Shown: in pieces, positions 44,244 to 52,705 of the stretch | How positions within the stretch are numbered: the stretch's first letter is position 1 | Layout of the letters: each line of letters opens with the position of its first letter | NCBI GenBank assembly: GCA_913774845.1 | Contig: CAJYJO010000014.1 | Span: 1-64,000, forward strand | DNA: 64,000 nt | From: an uncultured Microbacterium sp. | Lineage (GTDB): Bacteria > Actinomycetota > Actinomycetes > Actinomycetales > Microbacteriaceae | Direction: 5' to 3' | Notes under the pieces: generated by a model | The model's database searches: none | Told to the model about the DNA's origin: nothing | What the model saw: only the letters and a program-made list of their open reading frames with translations | Program-made: the position numbers and the translations under genes

Positions 44244-45775
44244 GTTGGGATGCTCCCTGCTGCTGTTCCCGGCAGTGAAGTCGGCCAGGGGTCGGACGTC
44301 GTGAAGCTGAAGTACCAGCGGAGCGCGGTCAGAGCGGTGTCCGCCCGCGTGATGCCGTTGCCGTCGGTAACCACGCCGTGCTGCACGTTCCCGCCGGCGA
44401 TGATCTTGTTGATAGTTCCGTCGGGGCGGAAACCCGAGGGCAGCGTGAGGATCGTCGTGTTGGCGGGGACTGCCGCGGAACTGCCAGCGTTGACGTTGAC
44501 CGACACCGTCTGCCCGACGCGACGCAGGTACGCAGACCCTGTCCATTCCGCCGATAGGAGTGCGGTCACGTTGCGAGAGCCCGTGTCGCCGTAGATCAAC
44601 TGTTCACGACCGTTGACGTCGTCCAACGTGTAGATCGCTCGGCCCGCAGTCTGGTCGATGCGCTGCGACGCCATGAAGCGCCATGCGCTGAACGCTGACC
44701 CGCGGTAAGCGCGTATCCACTCGCCGACGATGATGTTCGGGGTGCCCGTGGAAGGGTAGGGCGTGTACCGCTGGACGACCTGACCCACGCCGCCCCACTG
44801 CGTCACCGTCAGAACGCCTGCCACGCCCGCCGCGGGGTAGTTGTTCGCCGAGGTGGCGAAAGCGCCGCTCGGGCAGCGGTAGACACCGGGCGTGGTGATC
44901 GCGTTCAGATCGGTTGCGCTGGTCAGCGCGGTGCCGAGGAACTGCCCCGCGAGCGCGAGGTCGCGCGCCTGCTCGGCCGCGTCCCGGCTTCCTTTTGCCT
45001 CGACAGCGAACCCGCGAGCGTCATCCTCAGACGACTGCGCCGCCGTCGCCGACTGGCCCGCGTTGAAAGCCGACGTGCCGGCGCGGTCAGCGTCCGCGTT
45101 CGCCTTCCCAGCCGACACGGCCGCGGCATCCCGCGCTGCGACAATCCCCTGCGCCGCACTGAGAGCAGTCGACGCGTTCCCCGCCGCGACACCAGCCGCA
45201 GCGCCCGCCGACGAGGCCGAACCTGCAGCCGCGGATGCCGCGCCCATCGCGTCACCAGCAGCAGCGGATGCCACGCCCGCGGCCGACACCGCGCGGCCCT
45301 CCGCAGCCTCGGCACGCTGCACCAGCGCCACCGACACCGCGGAACCATCCTCACCCTTGTCACCCCGCGGGGCCGCATACACCGAGATATCGACGCCCGA
45401 CGACACCACACGGGTCTTCTGCGCCGGACCGACCGGGATCGACGAGCCGACAGCCGCGCCGACCGACCCGTGCAGGAACGTACGGCGACCGCCCGCGAGC
45501 GTGCCCGACAGCGTCACCTCGTCGCCCCACGCGACGTCGGCGGTCTGCTCAGGCGAGAACGTCATCGCGAGACGACCCTCGGCCGCACGCGACGCATCCA
45601 CCACGCCCACGTGCTCGCCGAGACGCGCCTCGAACACCCACGCCGACAGGTCGACCGGTGCCTGCGTCGTCACCGAGCGCACGTGCACCTCACGGAACCA
45701 CGTATCCCCCGGGTACAAGTGCACCCCGACGACCAACGGCTCAACAGGCGAAGACTCGATCAGCTGTGCAGACAC
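44240..45775 (-). CDS. Tail fibre / receptor-binding protein with pyocin-knob domain
   Basis: 511 residues. An N-terminal beta domain (about 1-120) is typical of baseplate-attached fibres. About residues 130-280 form a long Ala/Ser-rich coiled coil with heptad-like AAA/AGXA repeats after a GDKGEDG collagen-like turn. At about 290-385 a pyocin-knob pattern is visible (TPGVYRCPSGAF, GVGQVVQRYTPYPSTGTPNI, WIRAYRGSAFSAWRFM). A beta-rich C-terminus follows, which probably makes the host contact. It lies before the terminase genes, not among the tail genes. Confidence 0.8.
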   Translation of the reverse strand: MSAQLIESSPVEPLVVGVHLYPGDTWFREVHVRSVTTQAPVDLSAWVFEARLGEHVGVVDASRAAEGRLAMTFSPEQTADVAWGDEVTLSGTLAGGRRTFLHGSVGAAVGSSIPVGPAQKTRVVSSGVDISVYAAPRGDKGEDGSAVSVALVQRAEAAEGRAVSAAGVASAAAGDAMGAASAAAGSASSAGAAAGVAAGNASTALSAAQGIVAARDAAAVSAGKANADADRAGTSAFNAGQSATAAQSSEDDARGFAVEAKGSRDAAEQARDLALAGQFLGTALTSATDLNAITTPGVYRCPSGAFATSANNYPAAGVAGVLTVTQWGGVGQVVQRYTPYPSTGTPNIIVGEWIRAYRGSAFSAWRFMASQRIDQTAGRAIYTLDDVNGREQLIYGDTGSRNVTALLSAEWTGSAYLRRVGQTVSVNVNAGSSAAVPANTTILTLPSGFRPDGTINKIIAGGNVQHGVVTDGNGITRADTALTALRWYFSFTTSDPWPTSLPGTAAGSIPT

Positions 45776-45787
45776 GCCGACCCCCTC

Positions 45788-45961
45788 TCAGTAGTGCGCG
45801 CGACCGCGCACGGTGGCCACGCGACGAGCGCGCTCGGCCGACGACACCGCCACCTCGGGCGGGTCCGCCTGCTGCACCACCAGCGCCTCAACGGGCGGGA
45901 CCATGCGAGGCGAGTCAGGGACGATCGCGAACGACACGACGTCGTCGAACGCCCCCGTCAC
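45788..45961 (-). CDS. Small phage protein between holin-like gene and fibre
   Basis: 57 residues (MTGAFDDVVSFAIVPDSPRM...RGRAHY). The GTG overlaps the preceding stop (GTGA) and the gene ends 12 bases before the fibre start, so it completes the tight operon. It has a proline-rich centre and a basic end. No function can be read. Confidence 0.6.
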   Translation of the reverse strand: MTGAFDDVVSFAIVPDSPRMVPPVEALVVQQADPPEVAVSSAERARRVATVRGRAHY

Positions 45962-46752
45962 GACACCAGCGACTGCACGCGCTGCCCCTGGTAGATGGAC
46001 GTCGCGACATTCGGCTCGAAGGTCTCGATCAGGCCACGCGTGAGCGGCACCGTCACGAGCACGACGTCGAAGGTGTAACTGCGCATCTCGGCGGCCAGGC
46101 GGAACACGTCGACCGTGACCGGCGTCGGCGCGAACCGCTCACGCACGGCATCCACCGACGGCACCCCGACGGGCGCGAACACACCGACGCGAAGGCCACT
46201 CAACGGTGCGGGCCACTCGGGGTCGCGCTCGCGCGCGAACGTCGCCGGATTCGCCTCGACCGACCGCGCGGCATCCGCCGACTCGGCCGACACCGTCGCC
46301 GCCCGCGCCGCCGAGAAGCGGGCGAGCACCTCCTCGGGAAGATCGCCGGCGGGCGGCGCGCTCAGCGTGCCCGCGTTCACCATCTGCACCGCACCGACCA
46401 GGATCGACGCGAACACCGTCGCCACCTGCACGATCAGACCCGACGTCGACTCGGACCACAGCGAGAACGTGAACCCGACGACACCGATCGCACCGCCGAG
46501 CGCGTAGATCATCCCGCGGCCGGTCGTGTTCAGCCACGTGTACCGGTCACCCGGGCGCAGCAGGAACAGGCCGAGCGCGCCCTGCAGCGCGAGCATCGCC
46601 GACGCCGACAGATCGAGCAGCGCCGAAGACTGCGCGTCAGACACCGCCCCGAGGATCACCAGCAGCGACACCGCCGACGCGACCAGCGCCTGCAGCGCCT
46701 GCCGCCGTCCGTCCGAGAACCAGCGCGCCGCGCGGGTCAGAAAAGCCTTCAT
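45958..46752 (-). CDS. Holin-like four-helix membrane protein
   Basis: 264 residues. Four hydrophobic segments in the first ~130 residues (ALQALVASAVSLLVILGAVS; MLALQGALGLFLL; GMIYALGGAIGVVGFTFSLW; LIVQVATVFASILVGAVQMV) followed by a soluble ~130-residue domain. It overlaps the preceding gene by four bases. Next to the M15 endolysin, so the likely role is holin or a lysis-cassette partner. Long soluble tails are unusual for holins. Confidence 0.65.
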   Translation of the reverse strand: MKAFLTRAARWFSDGRRQALQALVASAVSLLVILGAVSDAQSSALLDLSASAMLALQGALGLFLLRPGDRYTWLNTTGRGMIYALGGAIGVVGFTFSLWSESTSGLIVQVATVFASILVGAVQMVNAGTLSAPPAGDLPEEVLARFSAARAATVSAESADAARSVEANPATFARERDPEWPAPLSGLRVGVFAPVGVPSVDAVRERFAPTPVTVDVFRLAAEMRSYTFDVVLVTVPLTRGLIETFEPNVATSIYQGQRVQSLVS

Positions 46753-47201
46753 CCGTTCGTCTCCTCTTCGTCGTCGTCGTCACAGTCGGGCTCGAGCGTC
46801 GACCACAGGCGGTCATCGACCGCCGCGAGTTCCTCGTACTTCACGTGCAGGCCCGCGACGCCCTCCTCGAGACGCAGCGACGTCGCCGTGAGCGTCTCGA
46901 CGGCCGCCTCGGTGCGCCGCAGCGCGTCGTTCATGGACGTACCGTGATTCGGGTGCAGTTCGTGGTGCACCTGCGCCATCGCGGCATCCGTGCGCTCGAT
47001 GAACGCCGGCAGCCCCTTGACGCTGTCAAGCACCTGCGCCGCCGTGATCACCCCGCGCGCGAACGCGAGCACCCCCGACGGGATGCCCCGCAGCACAGGC
47101 CACACCTTCTTTGCGAACAGCCACGCCCCGAACCCTGCAGCCACTGCAGAGCCGATCGCGGCGGCGACTTCCTCGACGTTCACCGCCGCGACCGTGCTCA
47201 C
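46749..47201 (-). CDS. DUF2746-like membrane protein (holin or lysis accessory)
   Basis: 150 residues: one N-terminal membrane helix (about 10-32, AAAIGSAVAAGFGAWLFA), then a basic stretch, a helical coiled coil (RRTEAAVETLTATSLRLEEG) and an acidic end DDDDEEE. DUF2746-like proteins with this layout sit beside actinophage lysis genes. It is four bases after the endolysin stop. Role as holin is inferred. Confidence 0.6.
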   Translation of the reverse strand: MSTVAAVNVEEVAAAIGSAVAAGFGAWLFAKKVWPVLRGIPSGVLAFARGVITAAQVLDSVKGLPAFIERTDAAMAQVHHELHPNHGTSMNDALRRTEAAVETLTATSLRLEEGVAGLHVKYEELAAVDDRLWSTLEPDCDDDDEEETNG

Positions 47202-47204
47202 CAG

Positions 47205-47954
47205 CTACGCCGCAGCGAGACGCTGCGCCATCCGGTCGATGATCTTCCCGGCGAACTCGTCGTCCAGCCCGTCGAAGATCGCATCGGCGAGCTTGTCGAC
47301 GTCGGCCGGCACCTGCGCCGGCAGCGACGCCACGGCGACCAGCGTCGCGCGCACGTTCTGACGGAGCTCCTGGAACGCATCCCACACCGGCACGCCGTGC
47401 TCGTCGTACACGAACAGACGCGAGTGCATGTCGTTCGTCTGCTCGAACAGGACCGAGATCCGCGACCGGTCGAAACCGGTCGACTCGTGGCCGTCCAGAA
47501 GTGCCGCCTTGATCGCGAACAGCGCGTCGCGTTCGTCCTGCTGCATGTCTTCCTCCTTGGGGTCGGGGTCGTTGCGGTGGTTGTCGAGGTGCTCGAAGTA
47601 CTCGAAGTGCCAGCGCTCGACGAGCGTCCACGCTCCGTTGACCCAGCGGTACACCGTCCGCCGCCAGCCGTGATCCTCGAGAATCGCGAGAATCCCCTGC
47701 GCCTCGTCGGAGTCGATCGCGCCGCCGTACTGATGCACGCTGGGCGTGTCCGGGTTGAGAGCGATAGCGCCGCGCCCAGAAAGGAACAGCTGAAAGAACC
47801 GGTTCTGCTGATCCCATGTGCGACCCGCCTCGCTGACCTGCAAGGCGTGGCCGATCTGCCGGTCGATGCGGCGGATTGACTGCGCGGCGGGCCGGTTCAG
47901 CCAGCCGCGGCCGAAGCCGAGGTCGACCTGCTCGCCTCGGTAAACGAATGCCAT
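47205..47954 (-). CDS. M15-family peptidase endolysin
   Basis: 249 residues. The zinc D,D-carboxypeptidase pattern is present: SVHQYGGAIDSDEAQG (SxHxxGxAxD type) at about residue 72 and the closing VERWHFEYFEHL (ExxWH) at about 115. The N-terminal ~70 residues carry a short lysin core (GRTWDQQNRFFQLFLSGRGA). The C-terminal ~100 residues are helical and may bind or form oligomers; no separate cell-wall-binding domain is recognised. It cuts peptide cross-links in peptidoglycan. It lies in a lysis cassette with two membrane proteins. Confidence 0.87.
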   Translation of the reverse strand: MAFVYRGEQVDLGFGRGWLNRPAAQSIRRIDRQIGHALQVSEAGRTWDQQNRFFQLFLSGRGAIALNPDTPSVHQYGGAIDSDEAQGILAILEDHGWRRTVYRWVNGAWTLVERWHFEYFEHLDNHRNDPDPKEEDMQQDERDALFAIKAALLDGHESTGFDRSRISVLFEQTNDMHSRLFVYDEHGVPVWDAFQELRQNVRATLVAVASLPAQVPADVDKLADAIFDGLDDEFAGKIIDRMAQRLAAA

Positions 47955-47955
47955 G

Positions 47956-48120
47956 TCACACGTCCTCGAAGACGAGAGCGCCGTCAGCGTCCAGGGACAC
48001 CCGCACCAGCCCGTCACCGTTCAGATCGGCGCTGCCGCCGATGTCGAGGACGACGTACGGCGGGGCACCGACTGCCCCGAGGATCGCGGCCAAAGCGTCT
48101 TTGCCGGGAATGTCGATCAT
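47956..48120 (-). CDS. Very small phage protein with EF-hand-like DxNxDG motif
   Basis: 54 residues (MIDIPGKDALAAILGAVGAP...FEDV). The ADLNGDGLV segment is a D-x-N-x-D-G calcium-loop-like motif. ATG behind an AGGAGGGGG site and a stop two bases before the endolysin start support translation. Function unknown; it could chaperone the endolysin or modify the fibre. Confidence 0.6.
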   Translation of the reverse strand: MIDIPGKDALAAILGAVGAPPYVVLDIGGSADLNGDGLVRVSLDADGALVFEDV

Positions 48121-48136
48121 GTGGAGAATCCCCCTC

Positions 48137-48892
48137 CTATCCGACGAACGTCACAGTCAGGCGCGCAGCACGCAGGTAGGGCGAGGACGCGTTCACCTGC
48201 ACGCCGAGAGTCACCTCGGCGTCGCCGCCGCCGTGCGTGTACAGCAGCGAGTCAGAACGGGAAACGTCCACGTTCGCGGGCTGCTGCTCCATCCGGTCAT
48301 CACCTGTCTTGGTGATCTCGTTCCCGCCGAAGAACACCTGCTGGTAATGCGCGCCAGAACTCGTCGCGGCCGAGATCGACGAGACGCCCACCAGGTAGAC
48401 ACCGGCCGGTGCCGCGGCGGGCAGGTTCACGCGGGCGATAACCGCCATCTGCGCATTCGTCATCGCGCCCGGGCTCGCCCGGTACGTCGTCGCGACCGTC
48501 GTCAGTCGCCACTTCGTGCCCTGCCACACATACGCGGTCGAGCCGACATAGCAGCGGTCACCGACAGACAGCAGCGCCGAGTTCGCCTGACCCCACGTGT
48601 TCGCGGCGCTCTCCGTCGCGAAGTGCAGCACCCCAGACGCCGGCAGGAACACATCACCGTCGTACGTGTACTCGAGCCGGTGCAACGCCGGGGCATCCGC
48701 GCGCATCGTCGTCAGGGGCGTCTTCGCGAGATCCGCGCCGCCATCCTTCAGCGCCGTCGCAATCTGTTTCTGCTCGGTCACATTCGCGACCGGCACCGCG
48801 TCATTGATCGACAGGATGGCCGCGGCAAGCGCGCCACGCTTCGGCGCCTCACCGGCCGCGACCGTCTGGTGTTTCTTCGCGTCGACACTCAA
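48137..48892 (-). CDS. Phage structural-like hypothetical protein (possible fibre/tip)
   Basis: 251 residues. TTG start at 48892 with AAGGGGG before it. A short helical N-terminus (KRGALAAAILSINDAVPVAN, VTEQKQIATALKDGG) precedes beta-rich, Thr/Val-rich stretches (EYTYDGDVFLPASGVLHFAT, YVGSTAYVWQGTKWRLTTV). It resembles fibre-tip or baseplate modules but no family is recognised. It is the first gene after the early/late hairpin. Confidence 0.6.
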   Translation of the reverse strand: MSVDAKKHQTVAAGEAPKRGALAAAILSINDAVPVANVTEQKQIATALKDGGADLAKTPLTTMRADAPALHRLEYTYDGDVFLPASGVLHFATESAANTWGQANSALLSVGDRCYVGSTAYVWQGTKWRLTTVATTYRASPGAMTNAQMAVIARVNLPAAAPAGVYLVGVSSISAATSSGAHYQQVFFGGNEITKTGDDRMEQQPANVDVSRSDSLLYTHGGGDAEVTLGVQVNASSPYLRAARLTVTFVG

Positions 48893-49180
48893 AGCCGTAC
48901 CCCCTTCGGTCGTGCGGGTCGACCGCCCGCGGATGCCTCACGCGAACGGCCGACCCTCTCACCACTCCCACCCCAGGGAGACCAGCACCCGGCGACGGCC
49001 GGGAAGAACTACGCCCCGAACCAACCCGCGACCGGAAGGCCATGCACCCACGCGGCGTCCGCAGTAGCGCGACGCTCGACGACGTGGCGAGCGGCAACGG
49101 GTGAAGGTCGGCGGTGATCCGAGGCGAGCCCCCGACCCGGTCAGACACACGGCGTCGGGAAGACTCAGCGCAGAAACACT

Positions 49181-49211
49181 GAAGGCCCGAACCAGAACGG
49201 TCCGGGCCTTC
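49181..49211. terminator. Early/late boundary hairpin
   Basis: GAAGGCCCG and CGGGCCTTC form a 9-base stem around a 13-base loop. It lies in the gene-free stretch 48893-49276 (384 bases), between the end of the early genes (49277) and the late genes (48892). I see no other gene in that stretch and no convincing promoter; the open frame from 48849 to 49148 overlaps a real gene and looks like a shadow. Confidence 0.55.
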
Positions 49212-49276
49212 GTGTCAACTCTTGCGCAAGCTCAGCTTAACAGGTCGCCGCGCCACACGGAGGGCGTTTCAGCCCC

Positions 49277-49561
49277 TCACGACAAAGTCGCGCCAGGCGG
49301 CGAATCACTTGATTCGGTGCACCCCTCGTCGTGCTGAACTAGGTGAGTGGGCACACCACATTTCGCACACCGCGGCATCGTCGGGCCGCTGAGGTACTTC
49401 CGAGTGCCCTCGTACGCGGTCAGGGCTTTGTCGTGCGCCTCGGAAGCCTCCCGCAGTTCGGATGCCGCCTTAGCCACGCGGGCCTGAGCGGCCAGAACCG
49501 CCTGCGCTTTGGCCCCGAGCAGTGTCGACTGCCGGGCGTCCTGGATCATCTGGTAACTCAC
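49277..49561 (-). CDS. Small phage protein with coiled coil and zinc pair
   Basis: 94 residues from GTG 49561, overlapping the upstream stop by four bases. A helical coiled coil (ARVAKAASELREASEAHDKA) is followed by PRCAKCGVPTHLVQHDEGC, a CxxC...HxxxxC zinc-like site. Last early gene before the hairpin. Function unknown. Confidence 0.6.
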   Translation of the reverse strand: MSYQMIQDARQSTLLGAKAQAVLAAQARVAKAASELREASEAHDKALTAYEGTRKYLSGPTMPRCAKCGVPTHLVQHDEGCTESSDSPPGATLS

Positions 49562-49827
49562 GACAGGCTCCCATCCGTGTGGGCGGTGGGGTAGGTGGTG
49601 GCCACCGTCGCGTTGTCGAAGTGCGGATCACTCAATTGGGGATGCTTCACTCCGCGCGGGCCGGGAAGCGCGCCGCACGCGCACGTGCACGCCTCATCGT
49701 GTTTCGCGTCGAGGGTGCAGCGGTGCAGGTAGTCGTAGTGATTCAGCGACTTCCACCACGCTCCGCACTGCGCCTCCGTCGGCGTGATCTGCCTATACTT
49801 CACGGCCGTTTGCTCGGTCGTCCGCAT
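49558..49827 (-). CDS. Small phage protein with cysteine/histidine-rich centre
   Basis: 89 residues (MRTTEQTAVKYRQITPTEAQ...). The centre holds HRCTLDAKHDEACTCACG, a possible zinc ligand cluster; the end is GNATVATTYPTAHTDGSLS-like. It starts with ATG overlapping the previous stop (ATGA) and overlaps the next by four bases. Unknown function. Confidence 0.6.
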   Translation of the reverse strand: MRTTEQTAVKYRQITPTEAQCGAWWKSLNHYDYLHRCTLDAKHDEACTCACGALPGPRGVKHPQLSDPHFDNATVATTYPTAHTDGSLS

Positions 49828-50048
49828 CACGTCAAGCTCCCGTCCGCGTGGTCCGCGCCCTCGGCGCGACGAATCGGCGACTGCCAGGCGGCCAGGGCGG
49901 CGATAGCTGGGATGGTCACGGGGTTCCCCTCCGGGTGTCTGGTGGATTGGTGTTCGAGCAGCTGCCAAAGCCCGGCGGGCTGCCCGTGCACGGTGCCGGG
50001 TGCGGCGAAGGTCTCGCCGCACCCACACTCGTGCTCGGTGACGCTCAC
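49827..50048 (-). CDS. Small phage protein with Zn-finger-like N-terminus
   Basis: 73 residues from a GTG overlapping the upstream stop. The start [18 protein letters not shown] has a C-x-C cluster, and HQSTRHPEGN gives histidines: a C2H2-like pattern. It is in a run of tiny overlapping early genes. Function unknown. Confidence 0.6.
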   Translation of the reverse strand: MSVTEHECGCGETFAAPGTVHGQPAGLWQLLEHQSTRHPEGNPVTIPAIAALAAWQSPIRRAEGADHADGSLT

Positions 50049-50962
50049 GCGGCATCCGCCTCGGCGTACCGGCCGCCCTCGTCGCGGACATTCTTCGCCG
50101 CAGCCATGCGCTCCTTCGTGGCGACGAGCGCCGACCGGCGGTAGAGCGGCGTCCGACGCCCGGCGACATACGGTGTCGTCTCGGGCTCGATCTCGCCCGC
50201 CTTCACCCACCGCTGCAGGGTGCGCAGCGACCCGGCCACGGCCGCCGCCTGCGCCCCGCCGAGCAGCGGGTCGCCGTGCTCCGCGATCGGCCGCACCGAC
50301 TCCTCGTCGAACACCCGCTCGGGGCGCAGCGCACGGGATGCCGTCACCGCCCCCTCGGCGGGCTGCTCGCGACGCTCCGCACCCCACTTGTCGAGCGCAT
50401 CCTGAACCGACCAGGCGGCGCGCACGCCGTCGTCGTCGGCCGGATGCCGCTCGAGCAGCAGCCGGTACAGCGAGTGCACGTCATCCTCGTCAGCGAGCCA
50501 CGAGTCGAGATGCGCCAGGATGCCGGCCGCGGCCTCCTCCGCATCCTCGAACGCCTCCGCAGCATCCGAGCGCGGCCACCCACCCGACGGCGACCACCGC
50601 CACAGCCCCTTCTGCACCGCGTCGCATGCGTCGATCAGATCCGCCCCGACGGGTGCGGGCGCCTCCGGTGACGACGAGCCCGTGCGGCGCGCCCGATCCT
50701 CGTACACGATCGCCGACGTCGGATCGATCAGCGAACGCATCCGGCCTACGAGATCCGCCACCTCTCGCAGCACGAACCGGAACCGGCCCCGACACTTCGC
50801 GCACACGAGAATCCCGCCGACCGTCGGCTCGGCCGCGCATCCGTCGCACGGAAACGCGTACTCCTTGCCGTCGTAGACCATGCAGTCGGCGAAGTGCACG
50901 CCCTTCTGCGCACACCCGAGGATGCACCCGGTCACCGACTCAGAACGGGGTGTCGTCGCCAT
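50045..50962 (-). CDS. Zinc-ribbon protein with C-terminal MerR/excisionase-like helix-turn-helix
   Basis: 305 residues. The N-terminal ~60 residues hold six or more cysteines in pairs (CILGC, CDGC, CAKC) and look like a zinc ribbon. The middle is acidic and helical ([20 protein letters not shown]). The C-terminal ~80 residues resemble an excisionase/MerR-type HTH ([36 protein letters not shown]). It follows ssb with a 23-base overlap. It could be a late regulator or replication factor; the sequence does not decide. Confidence 0.6.
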   Translation of the reverse strand: MATTPRSESVTGCILGCAQKGVHFADCMVYDGKEYAFPCDGCAAEPTVGGILVCAKCRGRFRFVLREVADLVGRMRSLIDPTSAIVYEDRARRTGSSSPEAPAPVGADLIDACDAVQKGLWRWSPSGGWPRSDAAEAFEDAEEAAAGILAHLDSWLADEDDVHSLYRLLLERHPADDDGVRAAWSVQDALDKWGAERREQPAEGAVTASRALRPERVFDEESVRPIAEHGDPLLGGAQAAAVAGSLRTLQRWVKAGEIEPETTPYVAGRRTPLYRRSALVATKERMAAAKNVRDEGGRYAEADAA

Positions 50963-51428
50963 AGCTGCCCCCTCCCGTCGACCACGCGCCCGACTCCTCC
51001 ACCGGCTGATCCCCCGATGCGCCATACGGTGCCGACGACGGCCGCCCGCTCGACCCGTTGCCGCGTGCCGTGCGCGCCACCTGCGCCGTCGCATACCGCA
51101 GCGACGGGCCGATCTCGTCGACCTCGAGCTCGAGCGACGACCGGTTATTGCCCTCGCGGTCCTGGTAACTCTTCTGCACGAGGCGGCCCGTGACGATGAC
51201 TCGGGTGCCCTTCGTCAGCGATCCGGCGATGTGCTCGGCGAACTCCCGCCAGGCCGAGCAGCGGAGGAACAGGGCCGCCCCGTCCTTCCACTCATTCGCC
51301 TGCCGATCGAACACGCGGGGCGTGCTTGCGACGGTGAAGTTCACCACCGCCAGGCCGTTCTGCGTGTGCCGCAGTTCCGGGTCGGCGGTCAGGTTGCCGA
51401 CGATCGTCAGCGTTGTCTCTCCGGTCAT
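50940..51428 (-). CDS. ssb: Single-stranded DNA-binding protein
   Basis: 162 residues. OB-fold signature: [80 protein letters not shown]. The C-terminus ends GSYGDDTPF, the acidic DDxPF tip that contacts partner proteins. It protects single-stranded DNA during phage replication and recombination. The ATG overlaps the upstream ORF by four bases. Confidence 0.94.
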   Translation of the reverse strand: MTGETTLTIVGNLTADPELRHTQNGLAVVNFTVASTPRVFDRQANEWKDGAALFLRCSAWREFAEHIAGSLTKGTRVIVTGRLVQKSYQDREGNNRSSLELEVDEIGPSLRYATAQVARTARGNGSSGRPSSAPYGASGDQPVEESGAWSTGGGSYGDDTPF

Positions 51429-51712
51429 GTGTTCGTTCTCCTCGTGTCGTTCTTCGGTCTTGTGCTTGCCGCGGCCCGCGCGGCCCGGGCTCGTCCGGCC
51501 GACGCCTCCCGGCATGGACTGCACCCACAGCGGTGCGCGTTGTAGCAGTGGCTCGTCTTCCCGTGCCGGTGCCACGACGGGCAGATCACCCGCGGGGATC
51601 TCGGCACGTACCCGGGCGCCTCAGCCAACAGCCGCCGCCGGTAAGCGACCGACTCCGCGAACGCCGCCGCCGCCCGATCGATGAAGACGGCGAAGGCGAG
51701 ATCACTCACCAC
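51425..51712 (-). CDS. Small cysteine/histidine-rich phage protein
   Basis: 95 residues from GTG 51712. A helical start ([20 protein letters not shown]) is followed by [19 protein letters not shown] and GCSPCREA, a dense zinc-ligand region. A related Cys/Arg motif (CRCADCRRW) is seen in the terminase small-subunit-like protein. Function unknown; nucleic-acid binding is possible. Confidence 0.6.
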   Translation of the reverse strand: MVSDLAFAVFIDRAAAAFAESVAYRRRLLAEAPGYVPRSPRVICPSWHRHGKTSHCYNAHRCGCSPCREASAGRARAARAAASTRPKNDTRRTNT

Positions 51713-52380
51713 GGCTCATCCCCCGGTCCATCCGACTGCTGCTCCCACTCCACGAGCTGATCCGTGTACCGCTGCTGCGCGAGCCACCTGTCGTGCTGCC
51801 GGCGGGCGGTGCCGCAAGGTCCGCAGTTCTCCCGGCGGCCGTTGGGATGGTCGACGCACCCGATCGGCGGGGCATCCAGCAGCAGCGGTCGCCGCGGCGG
51901 CGCGGACCTCTCGGCCCGCTCCCGCCACGCGGCCCACTCGCCGTCCCGCTCGGCCTGCTCGGCACGCACCCGCGCCTCGGCCCGCTCCCGCGCGCCCTCT
52001 CCCCCCATAGCCGCGGAGTTCCTCGGAACCCCCTGCGGCGGGGGCGGCGGGATCTCCGACGACGCCCCCCGGGTGTCCGCCTTCAGCGGGCGCCGCAACG
52101 CCAACACCTCCGACCCCTCGTGCTCGTACCGCACCAGAAACCCCGACTCCTCGAGCATCAGCACGTGCAGAATCACCTGCTCCGTCGCCGCCTCCCCCGG
52201 GTAGATCGCCGCTGCGATCAACTCCGGCACCAGCAGGCACCGCCCCTCGACATCCGTCGCCTTCGTCCACAACCCCAGCGCGGTCGGCTTCGCCTCGTGC
52301 GGCGCCCGCAGGTACCCCACGAACTCGAGATCCGCCCCGCTGATCCGGCGCTGAACGCTCCTCGTTGACACCCTGCTCAT
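51706..52380 (-). CDS. Winged-helix replication-initiator-like protein
   Basis: 224 residues. The N-terminal ~100 residues resemble the O/DnaD-type phage initiator head: ALGLWTKATDVEGRCLLVPE, LIAAAIYPGEAATEQVILHV, LMLEESGFLVRYEHEGSEVL. The middle is Pro-rich and charged (about 105-165). The C-terminus has CVDHPNGRRENCGPCGTARR, a zinc cluster. The initiator role is inferred from this pattern and its position beside ssb. Confidence 0.6.
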   Translation of the reverse strand: MSRVSTRSVQRRISGADLEFVGYLRAPHEAKPTALGLWTKATDVEGRCLLVPELIAAAIYPGEAATEQVILHVLMLEESGFLVRYEHEGSEVLALRRPLKADTRGASSEIPPPPPQGVPRNSAAMGGEGARERAEARVRAEQAERDGEWAAWRERAERSAPPRRPLLLDAPPIGCVDHPNGRRENCGPCGTARRQHDRWLAQQRYTDQLVEWEQQSDGPGDEPW

Positions 52381-52705
52381 TACCTCTCGCGAAACCCTTG
52401 AAACACAGATCGACCGCCAACTGCACGTAGTGCTCGGGCACGCTGAAGCATTCGGTCCAGCCGCGGCCGTACGGCATCAGCGACCACGCGTCGAGCTCAG
52501 AGTCGAACGCATCGGGGAACCACCGCCGTAGCTGCCGCAGCGCCTCCCGCTCCCACGTGGCATCCGTGCCCCGGGCGAGCACCAACACGTGACCGCCGGT
52601 CGACGTCATCGCCTCGATACGCGACCACTGCGACGTGCGGCCCACCTTCAGCACCGCCCGCTCAGGCCAGTAGATGACGTACGTCATCGCGAACCGAGGC
52701 ATCAT
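52380..52705 (-). CDS. GIY-YIG (MUG113/T5orf172)-like protein with possible -1 frameshift end
   Basis: About 105 zero-frame residues from the ATG at 52705, which overlaps the methyltransferase stop. The pattern MTYVIYWPERAVLKVGRTSQ, WSRIEAMTSTGGH, WEREALRQLRRWFPD resembles the GIY-YIG nuclease relatives MUG113/T5orf172. In the zero frame no stop appears until 51716, deep inside the next gene. A canonical slippery heptamer GGGTTTC (minus strand, 52397-52391) followed by a -1 shift would give CGC GAG AGG TAA, ending exactly at the next start (TAATG), for a product of about 108 residues. Coordinates given are for that shifted form. Confidence 0.55.

Noticed and set aside
48849-49148. A 99-codon minus-strand ORF in the early/late gap
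   Set aside because: It overlaps the start of the gene at 48892, is Arg/Ser/Gly-rich and lacks a convincing ribosome site. I treat the gap as non-coding.
51716-52705. A 338-codon reading of the GIY-YIG-like gene in the zero frame
   Set aside because: After about residue 105 it is Gly/Ala/Arg shadow of the initiator-like gene at 51706. The real gene most likely ends near 52380.
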